Positions 33,577 to 45,381 of a stretch of 64,000 nt of DNA are shown piece after piece (within the stretch, counting starts at the first letter, position 1; each line of letters begins with the position of its first letter). A model generated the notes under the pieces. It worked only from the letters and a program-made list of their open reading frames with translations, did not search any database and was not told the DNA's origin. The stretch is from Davidsoniella eucalypti (taxonomy: Eukaryota; Ascomycota; Sordariomycetes; Microascales; Ceratocystidaceae). The stretch spans positions 186,001 through 250,000 of the forward strand of contig RMBW01000032.1 of assembly GCA_004009845.1 (NCBI GenBank), given 5' to 3'. Both the position numbers and the translations under genes were made by a program.

Positions 33577-34891
33577 CTAAGGCTGGCCCCAGATCTCGTT
33601 GGCAATCTCACGGACCAGAGTTAGCTTAGCAGCCTGGTTCTCCATGGACAGAGGGTAGCCGGACTCGTGAGTCGAGAAACCGCACTGAGGAGACACGCAC
33701 AGCTGCTTAAGAGCCTCCTCGCGAGTCTGGCCAGAGCCCTCGGCGATGAAGTCGGCAGCCTTGTAGACACGCTGCTTCATTTCCTCCTTGTCCTCAAGCT
33801 CGATGACCTTGGTAGAGACAATGCCGAGAACGACGACCTTGTCCTTGGGCAGGAAACGCAGAGGCTCGAAGCCACCAGCACGCTGGGTGTCGTACTCGAG
33901 GTAAAAGGTGTGCACGTTCAGGTCGCGGAATAGCTTCTCGGCAATGACGTTGTAAGCGCCCTCGGCGAACCAGCGGCCGGCAATGAAGTTACCACGGCAC
34001 AGGTGGATACCGAAGTGCATATCCTTGGGGGCCTTGGACATGCAGTCGTTGTACAGCTTGATATAGGCATCCAGCAGGTCATCGACGGTGCCGATGTTGT
34101 CCTTGTCAGCCGCCCAGCCGTCACGGAACTTCTGCGAGCAGAAGTAGGCCATGCCGGGGTCGTCGAATTGGACGTTGCGCAGGCCAGCCTCGTACAGCTG
34201 AGCAAGCTCCTGCTGGTACACCTTGGCGACATCGGCGAAGTACTCGGCGTCGTTGGAGTAGGCCTCGGCAGTGTAGGCCTTGTTCTGCTTGTAGCGCATG
34301 TGGAACCACTACCGATAGGGTGAATGGCAGTTAGCTATGAAAAGAGATAGAGAGCTAAAGGCGAAGCTATGGCTTGGCTAGCAACGAAGAAGAAATCAAG
34401 AGACTTACCGAAGGAGTGATCATGGTCAGCTTGATGGTGTGCCACTCAGACTCGGGCAGACCAGCCTGGATCTCGCGCAGCTCCTGGATGTTGGAGATAG
34501 ACTTGGCGGGGTTGAAAGACAGCTTGGAGCCAGCAATAACCGAGTCACCGGGCATGACCTTGCGATCAGCCTCAATCAGCGAGACGACGTCGGGGTGGTA
34601 CAGGCGGAACATGGAAGCCTCGGCGTCCTGCAGGCGGATGGTGCCCTCGAACTCATCCCAGGTCTGGCCCCAAAAGCGGGTGCGGTTGAACTCGCCAGAG
34701 TTGACGGCCTTGTAGCCAAGCTCGTTCTGCAGCTTGACGACGTCCTTGATGGACTGGGCCTCGACGGCGGGCAGGCCAACCTCGCTGGCATCGGCACCGG
34801 CGTGGACTTTGGAGCGAATCTCGAGCAGGTTGGCGGGACGCAGAAGCGAGCCCATGTGCTCGGCGCGGTAAGGAGGACCGTAAGAAGCCAT
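33577..34891 (-). CDS. Short MetE-like zinc-dependent methyltransferase (cobalamin-independent methionine synthase C-terminal type)
   Basis: Exons on the minus strand are 34891-34409 and 34308-33577 (99-bp intron, GTAAGT donor), 404 aa, starting MASYGPPYRAEHMGSLLRP. It corresponds to the catalytic C-terminal barrel of MetE rather than the full 750-aa two-barrel enzyme, like bacterial YxjG/YxjH. All zinc ligands are present: HxC in FGIHLCRGNF (His263, Cys265), Glu in FYLEYD (Glu299) and Cys in SPQCGFSTHESGYPL (Cys370). So it probably activates a thiol, such as homocysteine, for methyl transfer; donor and acceptor are unknown. Codons are strongly C-ending, suggesting good expression. Confidence 0.88.
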
Positions 34892-35817
34892 TGCGGTGAT
34901 GTTGTGTATGGTGGTGATGGTGAGGTTGGAGGTTTGTAAGGAGAGGAAGAAGAAGAGAAGGAAGAGAGGGGCCAAAAAGGAAAAAGGAAGGGTGATAAGG
35001 GCAAGAAAAAAAATGGGCGGCAGCTACTCAGAAGGAATGAAAAAAAAACTATGGAGTATCGAGGAGAGAGAAGAAGCTGCGCCGATAACGATAAAGTCTG
35101 GGAATCCTGTGCAACAGTAACAGCCTAGAATATTGGCGTCTGGGCTACTAAAGACCACTAAAGGCCAAAAGGAGCCAGTCAAACTGCGGGTATTATTACA
35201 GCTTCCATCGTTCGTTGGCCTGTCCGATGGCCGGAGAACGCACCATAGCTCTTCTTGCCGGAAGCACGGACAAAAACATCAAGGCAGGCTGGAGATTCTG
35301 GCACCGTCTCTACTAATGATATCGGCCGCTCCAGAGGCAAAATATACAGTACGCCGTCCGTTCTTCTGCTTCGTCTTCTTCTCATCCCATAGAAGCAAGG
35401 TCGGTGATTCTATGGTGCTAATACCCCAATGTTCGTTTGGTTTGGATGGCCGGTCCGATCAATTCTACATATCATGGCTAAGACGCGAAAGGCCGGGCAT
35501 TTCTTCCGTCAGTCTTTTTTTCCTACTATAGTATTGACGTGCTGATGGCACATGCATGCCAAGATTTTTTTTTTCCGCCGTTTTTTTTCCTATACCGACA
35601 AGGATATCCTACATACTTACATGTCTATACAAATATTCTCTTCTTCTATCGTCTTCTTTGCGCCTCCCACGTTGCCACAGCGCACTGTTAGTTGGTTGGC
35701 TGAGCTTTCTCGAATTGCTGTGAAAACTGTACCACAGGATTCTCTCCCTATCCTACTCCGGGCTCTAAGGGGAGAAGGAGCCAACACGTTTCTTATTCTG
35801 CAGAGTCTGGAATATAT

Positions 35818-35845
35818 AGTTGTAGTTCTCCAGTTGTAGTTCTCC
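35818..35845 (+). repeat. 14-bp perfect tandem duplication (AGTTGTAGTTCTCC x2)
   Basis: Two exact adjacent copies in noncoding DNA; probably replication slippage. Confidence 0.9.
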
Positions 35846-37071
35846 AGTTTGACCGGGCGCTTCAAGCCTATTTAACGATTCCTTCTCGGGGATGTCGTAG
35901 CAAAATGGGTCGTCGTTGGAGTTCAAAGTCGCAAGTTGACGTCTTATTGCATATGTAAGCTAGTCTCATTACGGCAACCATCATATGCAGTGTTTCCTGC
36001 CTTTTGTCTTTTGTCTTTTGTGAGACACACGCACGAGGGACCAGTGATGAAGCGGTGGCGTTGAGTAATCCTCTTTCTTAACGTGGCGCCACCTATCAAT
36101 CTAGATCCCTAGATCAAGATACATAGCTTCTTCGTTGTTACATGTCTACTATAATCTCATAAATCAGAGGCATAGCGACTGCCTTCTGCTTGCTAGCCAT
36201 GTTTGATGTGCAATTGCAACGGTCGTCCCAGGGTTTAAAGAGTGCTTCCTATCATTGGTTTCATAGTGTACAGTTGAGTCCTAGCTTTCGATGTCCCATG
36301 TCCAGACAGTTGCTGGAAGCCCTAGATAGTACACTTTAGACTTTTGAAGCTTCGCCTTTGTTTTCTCTTCTTTCCGGTCTGACAAACAGAAAGAAAAAAA
36401 AGAACTTGCCTGGTATTGCATTACATAGTGTATGCACAAGTAGACGGAATACATGTACACACGGCTCCGATCTTGAGATCTACTACTAGTTATACTAGTG
36501 ATCACTAGCTGTCTTGTATTCAATCCGACTATCGGGCTTAACCGTAATTTAGTATGTCTTTAGCATATACAAAATAGGACGCTAACTTGGGGGTTTTTTG
36601 CACTACGTCTTTATGTGGGTCACGTGGATCCGACCCTAGTGTATCGTTAGACGTCGAGAAACCCTAGTAGTCCTCGAAGATCCCCCGTAATAGAGGTCCG
36701 AACTTTAAAAAAACCCCAAAAAAAAAAACAAGAAAAACAAGAACAAATTTCGGCATTTAAATCCACGCCGAGCACATAAACTCGCTTCTAGTTTGCACAT
36801 ACAGACAGCTACGATAAAGCGACCGGACACTGTAAGGGGCATTTTGAGATTTCCTATATCAGAAATAGAACAAGATTTAGGGTTAATTCACTACGATTTA
36901 TATGTAGCTCGACTATATTTAACCATTCAGGGTTACTGTCGATCAACCTGCTGATTATCGTCTAAAAACGCCCCACATGCTAAAAAAGATAAAAAAAGAA
37001 GAGATTAAATTTTCAAAAATAACGACAATTAAGATCAAGGTAACCCTCCAATATTTCATGGCCTGGCGCTT

Positions 37072-37104
37072 GGTACATTTTTGGTACATTTTTGGAACAT
37101 TTCT
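37072..37104 (+). repeat. 11-bp tandem repeat, two exact and one degenerate copy
   Basis: GGTACATTTTT, GGTACATTTTT, GGAACATTTCT. About 430 bp beyond the CipC stop. Confidence 0.85.
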
Positions 37105-37534
37105 CCAACTGCTGCGTCCTGGCGAAGCTGCGCCAAGCTTTTTGCCGACTTTCTCATGTAAGCCGACTTTTATTTTTTACCTGATACAGATACATTACAC
37201 ACAAACTAGGTAGAGAGATACATAAGTAGAACAACAACAAGAGGCTTTCTTTCTCACTGGCCAGGGGTTCTTTTGCCCATTAACGTCTCATGTTGGGAGG
37301 ATTCGTGTTCTTATGTGCTTCCATGATGATTGCATATATTCATTTCGTTTATCTTGTACTATTACTAGACGTAGCAATGACAGCGTCAGCTTGATAGCAA
37401 GTCGTAGCCATCGAGCTGCCTGTCTTCTAGATCAACACGATAACCGGATACCTAAGCTGTGAAGCACGGACGGGCCGGGTCTCCAGGGCGGCAAAGGATC
37501 GATCTTGGGCGAGTGGCCAGTCTTTCGTCCTAAT

Positions 37535-38353
37535 CTAGTAGTCGAAGGCATCGTGACGTTGCGAAGAGTTGCTGTAAATAGAAACACAACATAGTTAGAA
37601 TACGCCCGTACATATTGGTACACGCCTACAGACTTATGAACTTTGGCATGGTTGGCGTTGGTGACGCAGTTGCACATTGCAAATGGGATACTACTTACGG
37701 GTCGTACTGGTCCTGGCCACCATAGTGTGAGTCGTACATCTGCTCGGCCTGCTGCTTGGCATGGTGCTTTGCTTTCTCTCTGTCGATGAAGTCTAGGCCC
37801 TTGGTTTCGAAGAGCTTATCGACCTCACCGCCGGCAATGCCAGCAATCATCTCCTTGGCAAAGGCATGACTGACAGGCTGGCCTATAACACAGGTAAAAA
37901 GCAGCAAGATGATAAATATGTTAGTTACAAGAATGTACCGTTATTCGTCGTTCCGGCTGAGATGCTTGTATTGGTCTCGTCTTCATCTTAACGATCATTG
38001 GAAACAGGAGGACCATGGGGTCGTTCATTGGAAACTTGTTGTGTGTGGGAGTATATGATACGTACCCTGCTTGCGCTGACGGTCTTCGAAGAGCTTCATA
38101 GCCTCAAAGGAGGCAGCGCCAGCGACGAGCTCATGACCCCATGAAGACTCGTGCGGTTCGCCTTCGTAAACCTGGTCACGCTCAGAACGATCGACTAAAG
38201 AAGGTAGAGCACAAGATATATAACGTTAGTTGGCGGGTGCAGCTATGGGATGGCGTATGTTTCTAAAAGAAATGTTTATGCGGTGTGCCGGCGTGGCAAG
38301 GGCGAGTAGCATGTCAAGAGATAGGGTATATTTTGTAACATACATAGACCCAT
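37535..38353 (-). CDS. CipC-like stress/antibiotic response protein (four exons, 10-nt first exon)
   Basis: Homologue of Aspergillus nidulans CipC (concanamycin-induced protein C), a small stress-responsive protein of unknown biochemical role. Hand-assembled exons are 38353-38344, 38194-38066, 37882-37699 and 37571-37535, 119 aa. The first exon is only ten bases (ATG GGT CTA T) before a GTATGT donor and gives MGLF-DRSERDQVYEG. The core reads WGHELVAGAASFEAMKLFED, QPVSHAFAKEMIAGIAGGEV, DREKAKHHAKQQAEQMY, which is the family signature. The last exon adds NSSQRHDAFDY; reading through instead would stop after QYDP. All junctions are GT-AG. Two upstream introns are AT-rich. Isolated in a 5.5-kb gene-poor stretch. 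Confidence 0.88.
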
Positions 38354-39521
38354 GATGGCTAGTGCGATGGATGATATCTATGGCGGGAGTCAAAGACGGC
38401 GGATGGCAGGATGTTTAGTTTTAGGAGTGGTTATAGTCTAATGAGTTTTCACGGAGAGAAGTCTGGTATGGAAGAACAACATAAAAGCCAAGTCAAACCG
38501 TATATAGTAGAGACTCTTGCCCTATTTATACCTAGAATTGGCTAGAGACGATTACGACCTCCAGCCACCAGCTGGATTGTTCTACGCTACTAGATTGGTG
38601 AGAAATGAGGGGATGTCATGAACTTGCCACGCTATTGGGGCGAGGAGGGAGACCAGTCACATCACGGTACACATACGACGCACTCACAATATGTGTATAG
38701 AACACGCAGTTTTGGTTCAATATCTCACAGTTTTGTCATACATGCCCATTCATACATGGCGGCTTGCTCCTTCGAAAGACTTATGCCTGATCTTTTGTGC
38801 CCTAGACTGAGCAATGCGACCTAATTGTAAGGCTAAAACAACCATAGCTGCGTAGCTTGAAAAAAATGCGTGATAAAATGCGTGAAGTAGTCTGACTAGC
38901 ACCACTAATACTGCTAGTACATAAGACCAAGCTAGCATGCTCATTGGGTCAATGTCTTTAGAATTGCAAAACTTGCTTGTCATTGGCCAGGCTAGCGTCA
39001 TTGGTCGTAACGATGTTTCTCATAATCAAGACCGACATAAAGTGCATGATATTTGAGGACCCCCTCTCCGATTTTCCAGCTGACACTGGATCGACCACAG
39101 CGCCCTGTATTATAACCAGATTAGGCTAGCAAAGTGAAGTCGGAAGAAAGTAAGAACAAAGAGACGGGAAGGGGGGAAACGATGGGCGGGCAACTTCTCC
39201 GGAAACCGTGATAGAAAATAGTCCGTGACATATCTGAGATTCGATCGATGTGCTGTAAAAAAGCCTAGTCTTTGTAGTTGGCTTTGCTAGATCTGCTGAT
39301 TCATGCAAGGCTTGAGACGAGATCCTACAATTTAACAGGGGTTTTTTACTCCATGGTAGCCAGGGGGAGGGGGGGCTATTCTGTGTCAGAATCAAGAAGG
39401 GTGGCTCAAACAAACAATGGAAATAACGACTTTGCTTGTTTTCATGTTCGACAACAAGCACTGATCAACTAGAGTACAAGAGACAGCAGGACAACATAAG
39501 CTCTGGACCCAGCGCCTAACG

Positions 39522-39715
39522 TGAAGCAACACCTGGAACGGGGAGTGGAAGCACAGCATTCTGTTGAAGCACGGTGGTTGTGTAGAGAACCGCAGGCCTC
39601 TGAAGCACAGAAGGCCTGTGGAGGTCTGACAGAAGGCCTGTAAAGCAGTGTAGGCTTATAAAACGCTGTACAGACCCCGGGAGAGCCTGTGCAGCACGAA
39701 GCTATAGCCTCCTGA
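39522..39715 (+). repeat. Block of degenerate GAAGCAC / ACAGAAGGCCTGT repeats
   Basis: GAAGCA-type words recur at irregular spacing (about five times). The 13-mer ACAGAAGGCCTGT occurs exactly twice, at 39607-39619 and 39629-39641, a 22-bp period. Looks like a decayed minisatellite. Confidence 0.6.
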
Positions 39716-41047
39716 ATTCAAGAAGGTAAATGAAGAAATGAAAGGAAAGGAAGAATGGGACATGCTTTGCGGCGTCTAGTATCGAATATGCTTTATGCTT
39801 TGTATATCCTTTGTATGTGCAATATGTGTTGTAGGCAGAAAAGTGCGTGATGTTGAGTATGCATAGAGTACTCTTTTCCAAGACAATGCCGCGCTAGTCA
39901 TGGGGGATGCAAAAAGAACTCAAAAGGTCATATACATTTATGTACGTTGTAGGAAGGATGAGCCAAAAACAGAACAAGTCAGCAAACAGCTGTATTACGG
40001 ACATTCCGTCGATATAATTATTCACTTATACATAGTAAACAGCTACAGCATACTCGGGCGTGGCTTAGGGTTTATATGTGTACGCAAATGCATGAAAGTC
40101 AGCAAGGGTTACTTGTGGTATGAAGAGCCAAGGTTGTGCAACTACTACACCACCTCGAGGGAGATTGCTACACATTTCTTTCCTCAATATACGATATACT
40201 TGGGTTATTCATGGGATTTCCAAGCCCTACGCCCAGTAGTATGCTAGTTCTACTGTGTGGGTTGCTATGAAAACCCTAATTTCATCGGAGCCTCTCCATG
40301 TAGCTTTACCGAGAGGCGCCACAAGGAAGGAATAGGCTTCCTGCCTTTTGGGACACTCGCACTACAGCTCGGTAGTCACGGTGGCAGCCAATAAGGTTGA
40401 GATGGCTAGGCACGCGACCTGCTGCAGGTGCCAAACTTGGACATGCAGGAGCCACTAGCATCGTGGACGTTGGACGAAGACCAGCACCAATGTAAGCCAA
40501 GCAGACAGACGAAGACTAGCGATGAAGATACATGTGAGTTTCTGACGGGACATGGACAAGAAACAGCAAGGGCCTGTATTGTCTGGAGCATTGTAGACCT
40601 TCGAAAGGAAAGAAAAAAAACAAAAAAAAACAAAGGACACAGAAAGGCTGCCGGTATGTCTCCAAGGGCCTCAGCAATGCCTGGTGTCGATCTCACAAAA
40701 GCCAAAGCCAAAGCGGAAGCCAGAGACAGGCCGAAAACAACAGAGAGAGCTGAGGCTAAAGCTTGAACAGGCTCATCTCAGTGTTGCTAAAACCGGCCCC
40801 CCCCATCCATCCCACCGTCTATATTGACCTGGCCAGGCTATTAATATCGCTGACTCTCAAGGGCCTGCGGGGGTGGGCTCTCCCGTGCGTTTTTTTCTTG
40901 CTTTTTTTGGCACCTCGCCTTGACCACCTGGCAGCGATGCGTCCATTTCTAGTTTCGCCAGTGAAGCAGCAAAGCAGTGCGTCGAGCACCAGCCAAAGTC
41001 CAGGTCAGGCGGGCATGACCTGGGACGGCTTTCGCGACCCGCGACGC

Positions 41048-41054
41048 TTATATA
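41048..41054 (+). promoter_or_regulatory. TATA element of the SPX-EXS gene
   Basis: TTATATA in a GC-rich setting, about 160 bp before the chosen ATG, followed by a CT-rich tract typical of fungal transcription starts. Confidence 0.5.
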
Positions 41055-41212
41055 CTGGCTCGACCGCCCCGTCCAGTCCTGTCTTCTTCTTTCCTCTCCA
41101 CCCTCCAACCTGCCAATCGCAGCCCATTGTCCTTCTTTCGTTCTTCACAGCTCTGACCCTAAGATACTCCGCGCTTCTTCCGTTATCTTGCGCTTCTTCC
41201 GGTTACGACACA

Positions 41213-44200
41213 ATGAAGTTCGCTAAAGACTTCGAACAGAATCTGGTGCCTGGTACGTTGCCCTCGCTGTCCTCATCACCATCTCTTTCCGCTGCTCTCC
41301 GTCGACTTGCTGGCTTTCAGTTGTCGGTTGTTGCTGAGCCGGCCCTACCCCCCCTGCACTGTCCTGCGGCCCTGCTTTAGCGAGCACAGTGACACACTGC
41401 TTATTTTCTCCACTGCAACCCTGGATAAGCAGTTGCTTCGCTGCCACGTGCCGACAGAGCACAGCCCTCCGAGCCCAAACAGTTCTTACTAACATCTCTT
41501 CTTCTCTAGAGTGGCGTGCCAAGTACCTTGACTACAAGACCGGCAAGAAGCTCGTCAAGAGCCTCAGCCGCGTCATTGCCCGTGCGAACCCCTCGGGAAG
41601 CACCAACCTCATCGTCAACAGCCCCGTAGTCAACACTGGCCACCACCAGGATGCCACACGCCAGACTCCCAGATGGCAGTCCTTCGACATCTCACCAGCC
41701 AACCCCCGCAGCCGCTACCACGGCGCCGAGGAAGGCGATGTCGATCCACTATCCCACTATCGCCGTCCCTCGCAAGGACTCCGGTCTCCTACGATTGGCA
41801 GATCTCCCGCCAACGGCATCAGATCACCGACCCGCCCCGCAGCCGTCGACCTCGCCGGTCCCGGCCGCCACGAGCGGTCAAGTTTTGCCCACGCCGCTGA
41901 ACACACACAGTACGGAAGCTGTGTGCCACCAACAAATCACTATGGCTCCCCGATCTCGCCTGTCTCCGCCGGCGGCGCCCCCGTGGCCCGCCAGCAGACG
42001 TTTGAGCTTCCCGAGCCCGCCTTAGCTGGCGGTGACGCGGCCCACGCGGTCCAGATGCCCCAGGTTGCTAGAAAAGCCCCCAAGAAGTGCCTCGTCAAGC
42101 GCAGCAAAGGAGCCTCTCCAGCATCCCAACCCGAGCCCCTGAAGATTGACATTCCCACCCGATCTTCCACCGGCTCCATCTCCCCCACGTCTCCCAACCC
42201 GAACATTCTGCGCCGGTTTGTGTCCAACGTTATGAACAAGGACACGCCCCAAATGACCGGCATGAACGCGGTCCACGAGCGCCAACAGATCTTCTTCAAG
42301 TTCATGGAGGACGAACTGACCAAGGTCGACACCTTTTACACCGAAAAGGAGGAACACGCGCGCCAGCGCCTCGAACTCCTCCGTGCCCAGCTCCACGAGA
42401 TGCGCAACCGCCGTCTCGAGGAGATGGCCGAGCAGAAGCGCCAGAAGAGCATCGCCTCCCACGCCGGCTCATCCAGCTCCGATGACGGCGCGGCGCCCTA
42501 CAGACCCGCCGCCGGCGCCAACCAGGCCGCCAACCTGAACAACAACAGCGGCAGGAACTGGCGCGAGCCCCTCAAGAACATCGGCCCCTTCCACAAGCCC
42601 GGCCCCAACTCCCGCGCCCTCCTCACCATGAAGGACTCCCCCCATGTCGCCAAGAACTCCCGCGACGCCCAGCGCGACTACGTCCGCCAAGAGAACGACG
42701 TCGACGTGCCCTACCGCACCGCCAAGCGCAAGCTCAAGGTTGCCCTGCGCGAGTTCTACAGAGGCCTCGAGCTGCTCAAGTCCTTTGCCCTGCTCAACCG
42801 CACCGCCTTCCGCAAGCTCAACAAGAAGTACGACAAGTGTGTCAACACCCGCACGCAGCTCCACTTCATCAACGAAAAGGTCAACAACGCGTGGTTCGTC
42901 CAGAGCACCGTGCTGGAGAGCTACATCGCCGATGTCGAGGATCTGTATGCCCGCTACTTCGAGACCGGCCACCACAAGGTCGCCGTCAACAAGCTGCGCT
43001 GCGGCGGCAAGGAGGACCCCGACTACTCCCGGAACGGGTTCTACAACGGCCTGCTGATCGGCCTGGCCCTGGTCTTCGGCATCCAGGGGCTGGTGTACGG
43101 GCTAAAGCTCCAGAAGAGCGCCGACCCTACCATCAAGTCGCACACCACCTATCTGCTGCAGATCTATGCCGGCTTCTTCCTGCTGCTCCTCATGTTCTCG
43201 CTCTTCTGCATCAACTGCTGGATCTGGACCAAGAACAAGGTCAACTACAAGTTCATCTTCGAAATGGACCAGCGCAACGAGCTGGATTGGCGCCAGCTGG
43301 CGGGCTTCCCCAGCGTCATGGGCTTCCTTCTCGGCTTCTTCATGTGGCTCAACTTTATGCAGTACGGCGCCATGAAGATGTACCTCTACTACCCCGTCAT
43401 CCTCATCGGCATCTCTGTCCTGATCATCTTCTTCCCGGGCCCCTTCTTCCAGGGATCTGCCCGCAAGTGGTTCATCCAGACCCACGTCCACCTCATCTGC
43501 GCTCCCTTCTACCCGGTGCACATTCCCGACTACCTGCTGGGCGACATCTACTGCTCGCTGACCTACTCGCTGTCCAACTCGGCCATGTTCTTCTGCCTGT
43601 ACGAGCGCAAGTGGAACTCGCCGGCCCAGTGCGGCCCGTACTACTCGCACATTGTCGGTTTCCTGACTGCCCTGCCCGCCATCTGGCGCTTCCTGCAGTG
43701 CTTCCGCCGCTTCTACGACACGCGCAACTGGTTCCCCCACCTGGTCAACTGCGGCAAGTACGCCATGGCTATCATGGCTGCCATGTCTCTGTCGCTGTAC
43801 CGCATCAACCGCACCGAGAGCAGCTTCATCATGTTTGTCGTCTTTGCCTGCACCAGCGCCGTCTACGCCGCCCTTTGGGATCTGTTCATGGACTTCTCGT
43901 TCCTGCAGCCCGGCGCCAAGAAGTTTATGCTGCGCGACATCACCGCCTTCAAGTGGAAGTGGGTGTACTACATTGCCATGTTCATCGACCCTCTCCTGCG
44001 CTTTGCCTGGATCTTCTACGTTGTCTTCCGCCACAACCGAACCCACACGGTCCTGATCACCTTCATGATCGCCCTGGGCGAGGTGCTGCGCCGTGGCATG
44101 TGGATCATGTTCCGTGTCGAGAACGAGCACTGCTCCAACATGGCCCAGTACAAGGCCTCGCGCGACGTGCCTCTGCCCTACGACCTGCAGATCAAGGATG

Positions 44201-44760
44201 ACGACAACGAGAACGCCGAGCCTACGCCCGCTCTGATTGCCCCTCCCCTGGTGACTCCCGAGCTCCAGCTCTGCGCCGGCTCGCCTTCGTCTCTGGCTGC
44301 TGTCATGTCTCCCTTCCTGAACCACGGCCGCCGCCCTTCCGGCCGCCCCTCGCCTGCCGCCGCCGCCTACGCCTCTGGCCACCAGACCGCCGGCAACACC
44401 CCCGGCAACTTCAACCACGGCATGGACGTGGAGTCCGGCATCGGCGGCAGCGGAGTTCGCCAGCGCCGCAGATCTGCTGCTATCGGCATGTCCATCTCGC
44501 GTATCCTGGCCGAGGCTCACCGCCAAGACTTCGAGAAGAGACGACCCAGCCCCAAGGAACCAGAGGCCGATGCCTCCCAGCGCAGACGGGCCGCGTTGGC
44601 CAGCGATGATGACGACGACGATGATGAGGACGACGACGACGACAACGACATCCTGGACAAGGACGAGGAGTTGCTGTCTGACGAGCTTCTGTCTGCTGAG
44701 CGCGAGGAGGAGGATCGGAGGACACGCACAGCGAGAATGCTAAAGAAGCATAATAATTAA
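41213..44760 (+). CDS. SPX-EXS phosphate exporter (XPR1/SYG1 family)
   Basis: Membrane protein with a cytosolic inositol-pyrophosphate-sensing SPX domain and an EXS channel domain; exports or redistributes phosphate. Exons are 41213-41252 and 41510-44760 (257-bp intron with TACTAAC), 1096 aa. MKFAKDFEQNLVP-EWRAKYLDYKTGKKLVKSLSRVI is the SPX N-terminus. SPX continues at FFKFMEDELTKVDTFY and AKRKLKVALREFYRGLELLK...FRKLNKKYDKC with its Lys cluster. A Ser/Pro-rich insert splits the SPX. EXS (about 520-895) has hydrophobic segments from FYNGLLIGLALVFGIQGLVY onward and FRHNRTHTVLITFMIALGEVLRRGMWIMFRVENEH. The tail carries a Ser/Arg/His region and an acidic Asp run. Codons are overwhelmingly C-ending, unlike its neighbours. 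Confidence 0.93.
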
Positions 44761-45381
44761 TTTGGTTGTCCTTTTCTTGTTTGTTTACTCGGGCGTATTT
44801 AGAGGGCGGTTTTGCATTTTTCATTTTTTCTATCACGATCATTAGCTATTGCCTTTTTTCTTTGTTTCACACAATCTTGATCTCTAGATTAGCATTCAGA
44901 ATTTGATCCCCCCCCCCTTCCATTCATTTATTACTTACATTTCCCCTCCTTCCCTTGTTCTTTCACATCACTCTTTGTTTAGTTATTTCCTTTTTTCATT
45001 ATTGCATTGTTTGTTTTTATAAACTCTTCCCAACAAATCCCTAAATATCAGTAATGGATACAACGCAGCTACATTCTTTTTGGTTTACTAGCGCTTATAC
45101 TTTCTTGCTCCCGTTTCTCTTCTACAACTATACTGTTCATGGTGACTCAATAATAGGCTTTCTCTTCTGTTCGTCTGCTACACTGATCCTTGGTACGGGA
45201 CGCACGCTCTTTTCGTATTCATTTTTTTCTGGGTATTTATTCATAACACAGGTCATTTCTCAGCTACTCATATGTTGGTATGGAACATGGCTACCATTCA
45301 CATTTCCCTTGATATATGACTCCATCTAAATCCATTGGAAAACAGGAACAAAAACTACCAATATATCATGCCATGGCATAT
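44761..45381. other. Convergent intergenic spacer
   Basis: T-rich 3' flanks of the SPX-EXS and M18 peptidase genes, including a nine-C run near 44909. A 91-codon hydrophobic frame at 45054 has ATG but no family resemblance and is probably chance. Confidence 0.5.

Larger units (their letters stand above)
34892..37534. other. Long gene-free region with short tandem repeats
   Basis: 2.6 kb between the MetE-like promoter and the CipC 3' end. Holds a purine-rich leader/promoter (34,920-35,060), a 14-bp tandem duplication (35818-35845), CTTTTGT x3 (36001-36021), an 11-bp unit GGTACATTTTT repeated 2-3 times (37072-37104) and telobox-like motifs near 36659-36667 and 36876-36886. ORFs lack ATG starts or coding character. 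Confidence 0.5.
38354..41212. other. Long intergenic region: CipC promoter, degenerate repeats, SPX-EXS promoter
   Basis: 2.86 kb. Holds the CipC promoter on the left, a degenerate repeat block near 39.5-39.7 kb, telobox-like motifs at 40065-40074 and 40271-40279, a GC-rich zone from 40,780 on and a TATA element before the SPX-EXS gene. The ORFs at 40.4-40.77 kb on both strands are Lys/Ala-rich low-complexity and were not accepted. Confidence 0.5.

Noticed and set aside
35133..35531. 132-codon plus-strand frame
   Set aside because: Starts at TTG, no ATG-led version of useful length, ends in Phe/Leu noise; no motif.
40428..40766. 112-codon plus-strand frame and overlapping minus-strand frames at 40.4-40.77 kb
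   Set aside because: Lys/Ala/Thr low complexity caused by purine-rich DNA, both strands open, no family match, no supporting leader.
42837..44526. Very long open frames in other frames and on the minus strand within the SPX-EXS gene (up to 474 codons)
   Set aside because: Shadow frames caused by C-ending codons; Val/Gly/Gln-rich antisense composition with no family resemblance, while the sense frame has clear SPX and EXS motifs.
44517..44729. Poly-Ser minus-strand frame at the end of the SPX-EXS gene
   Set aside because: Antisense of the GAT/GAC acidic run.
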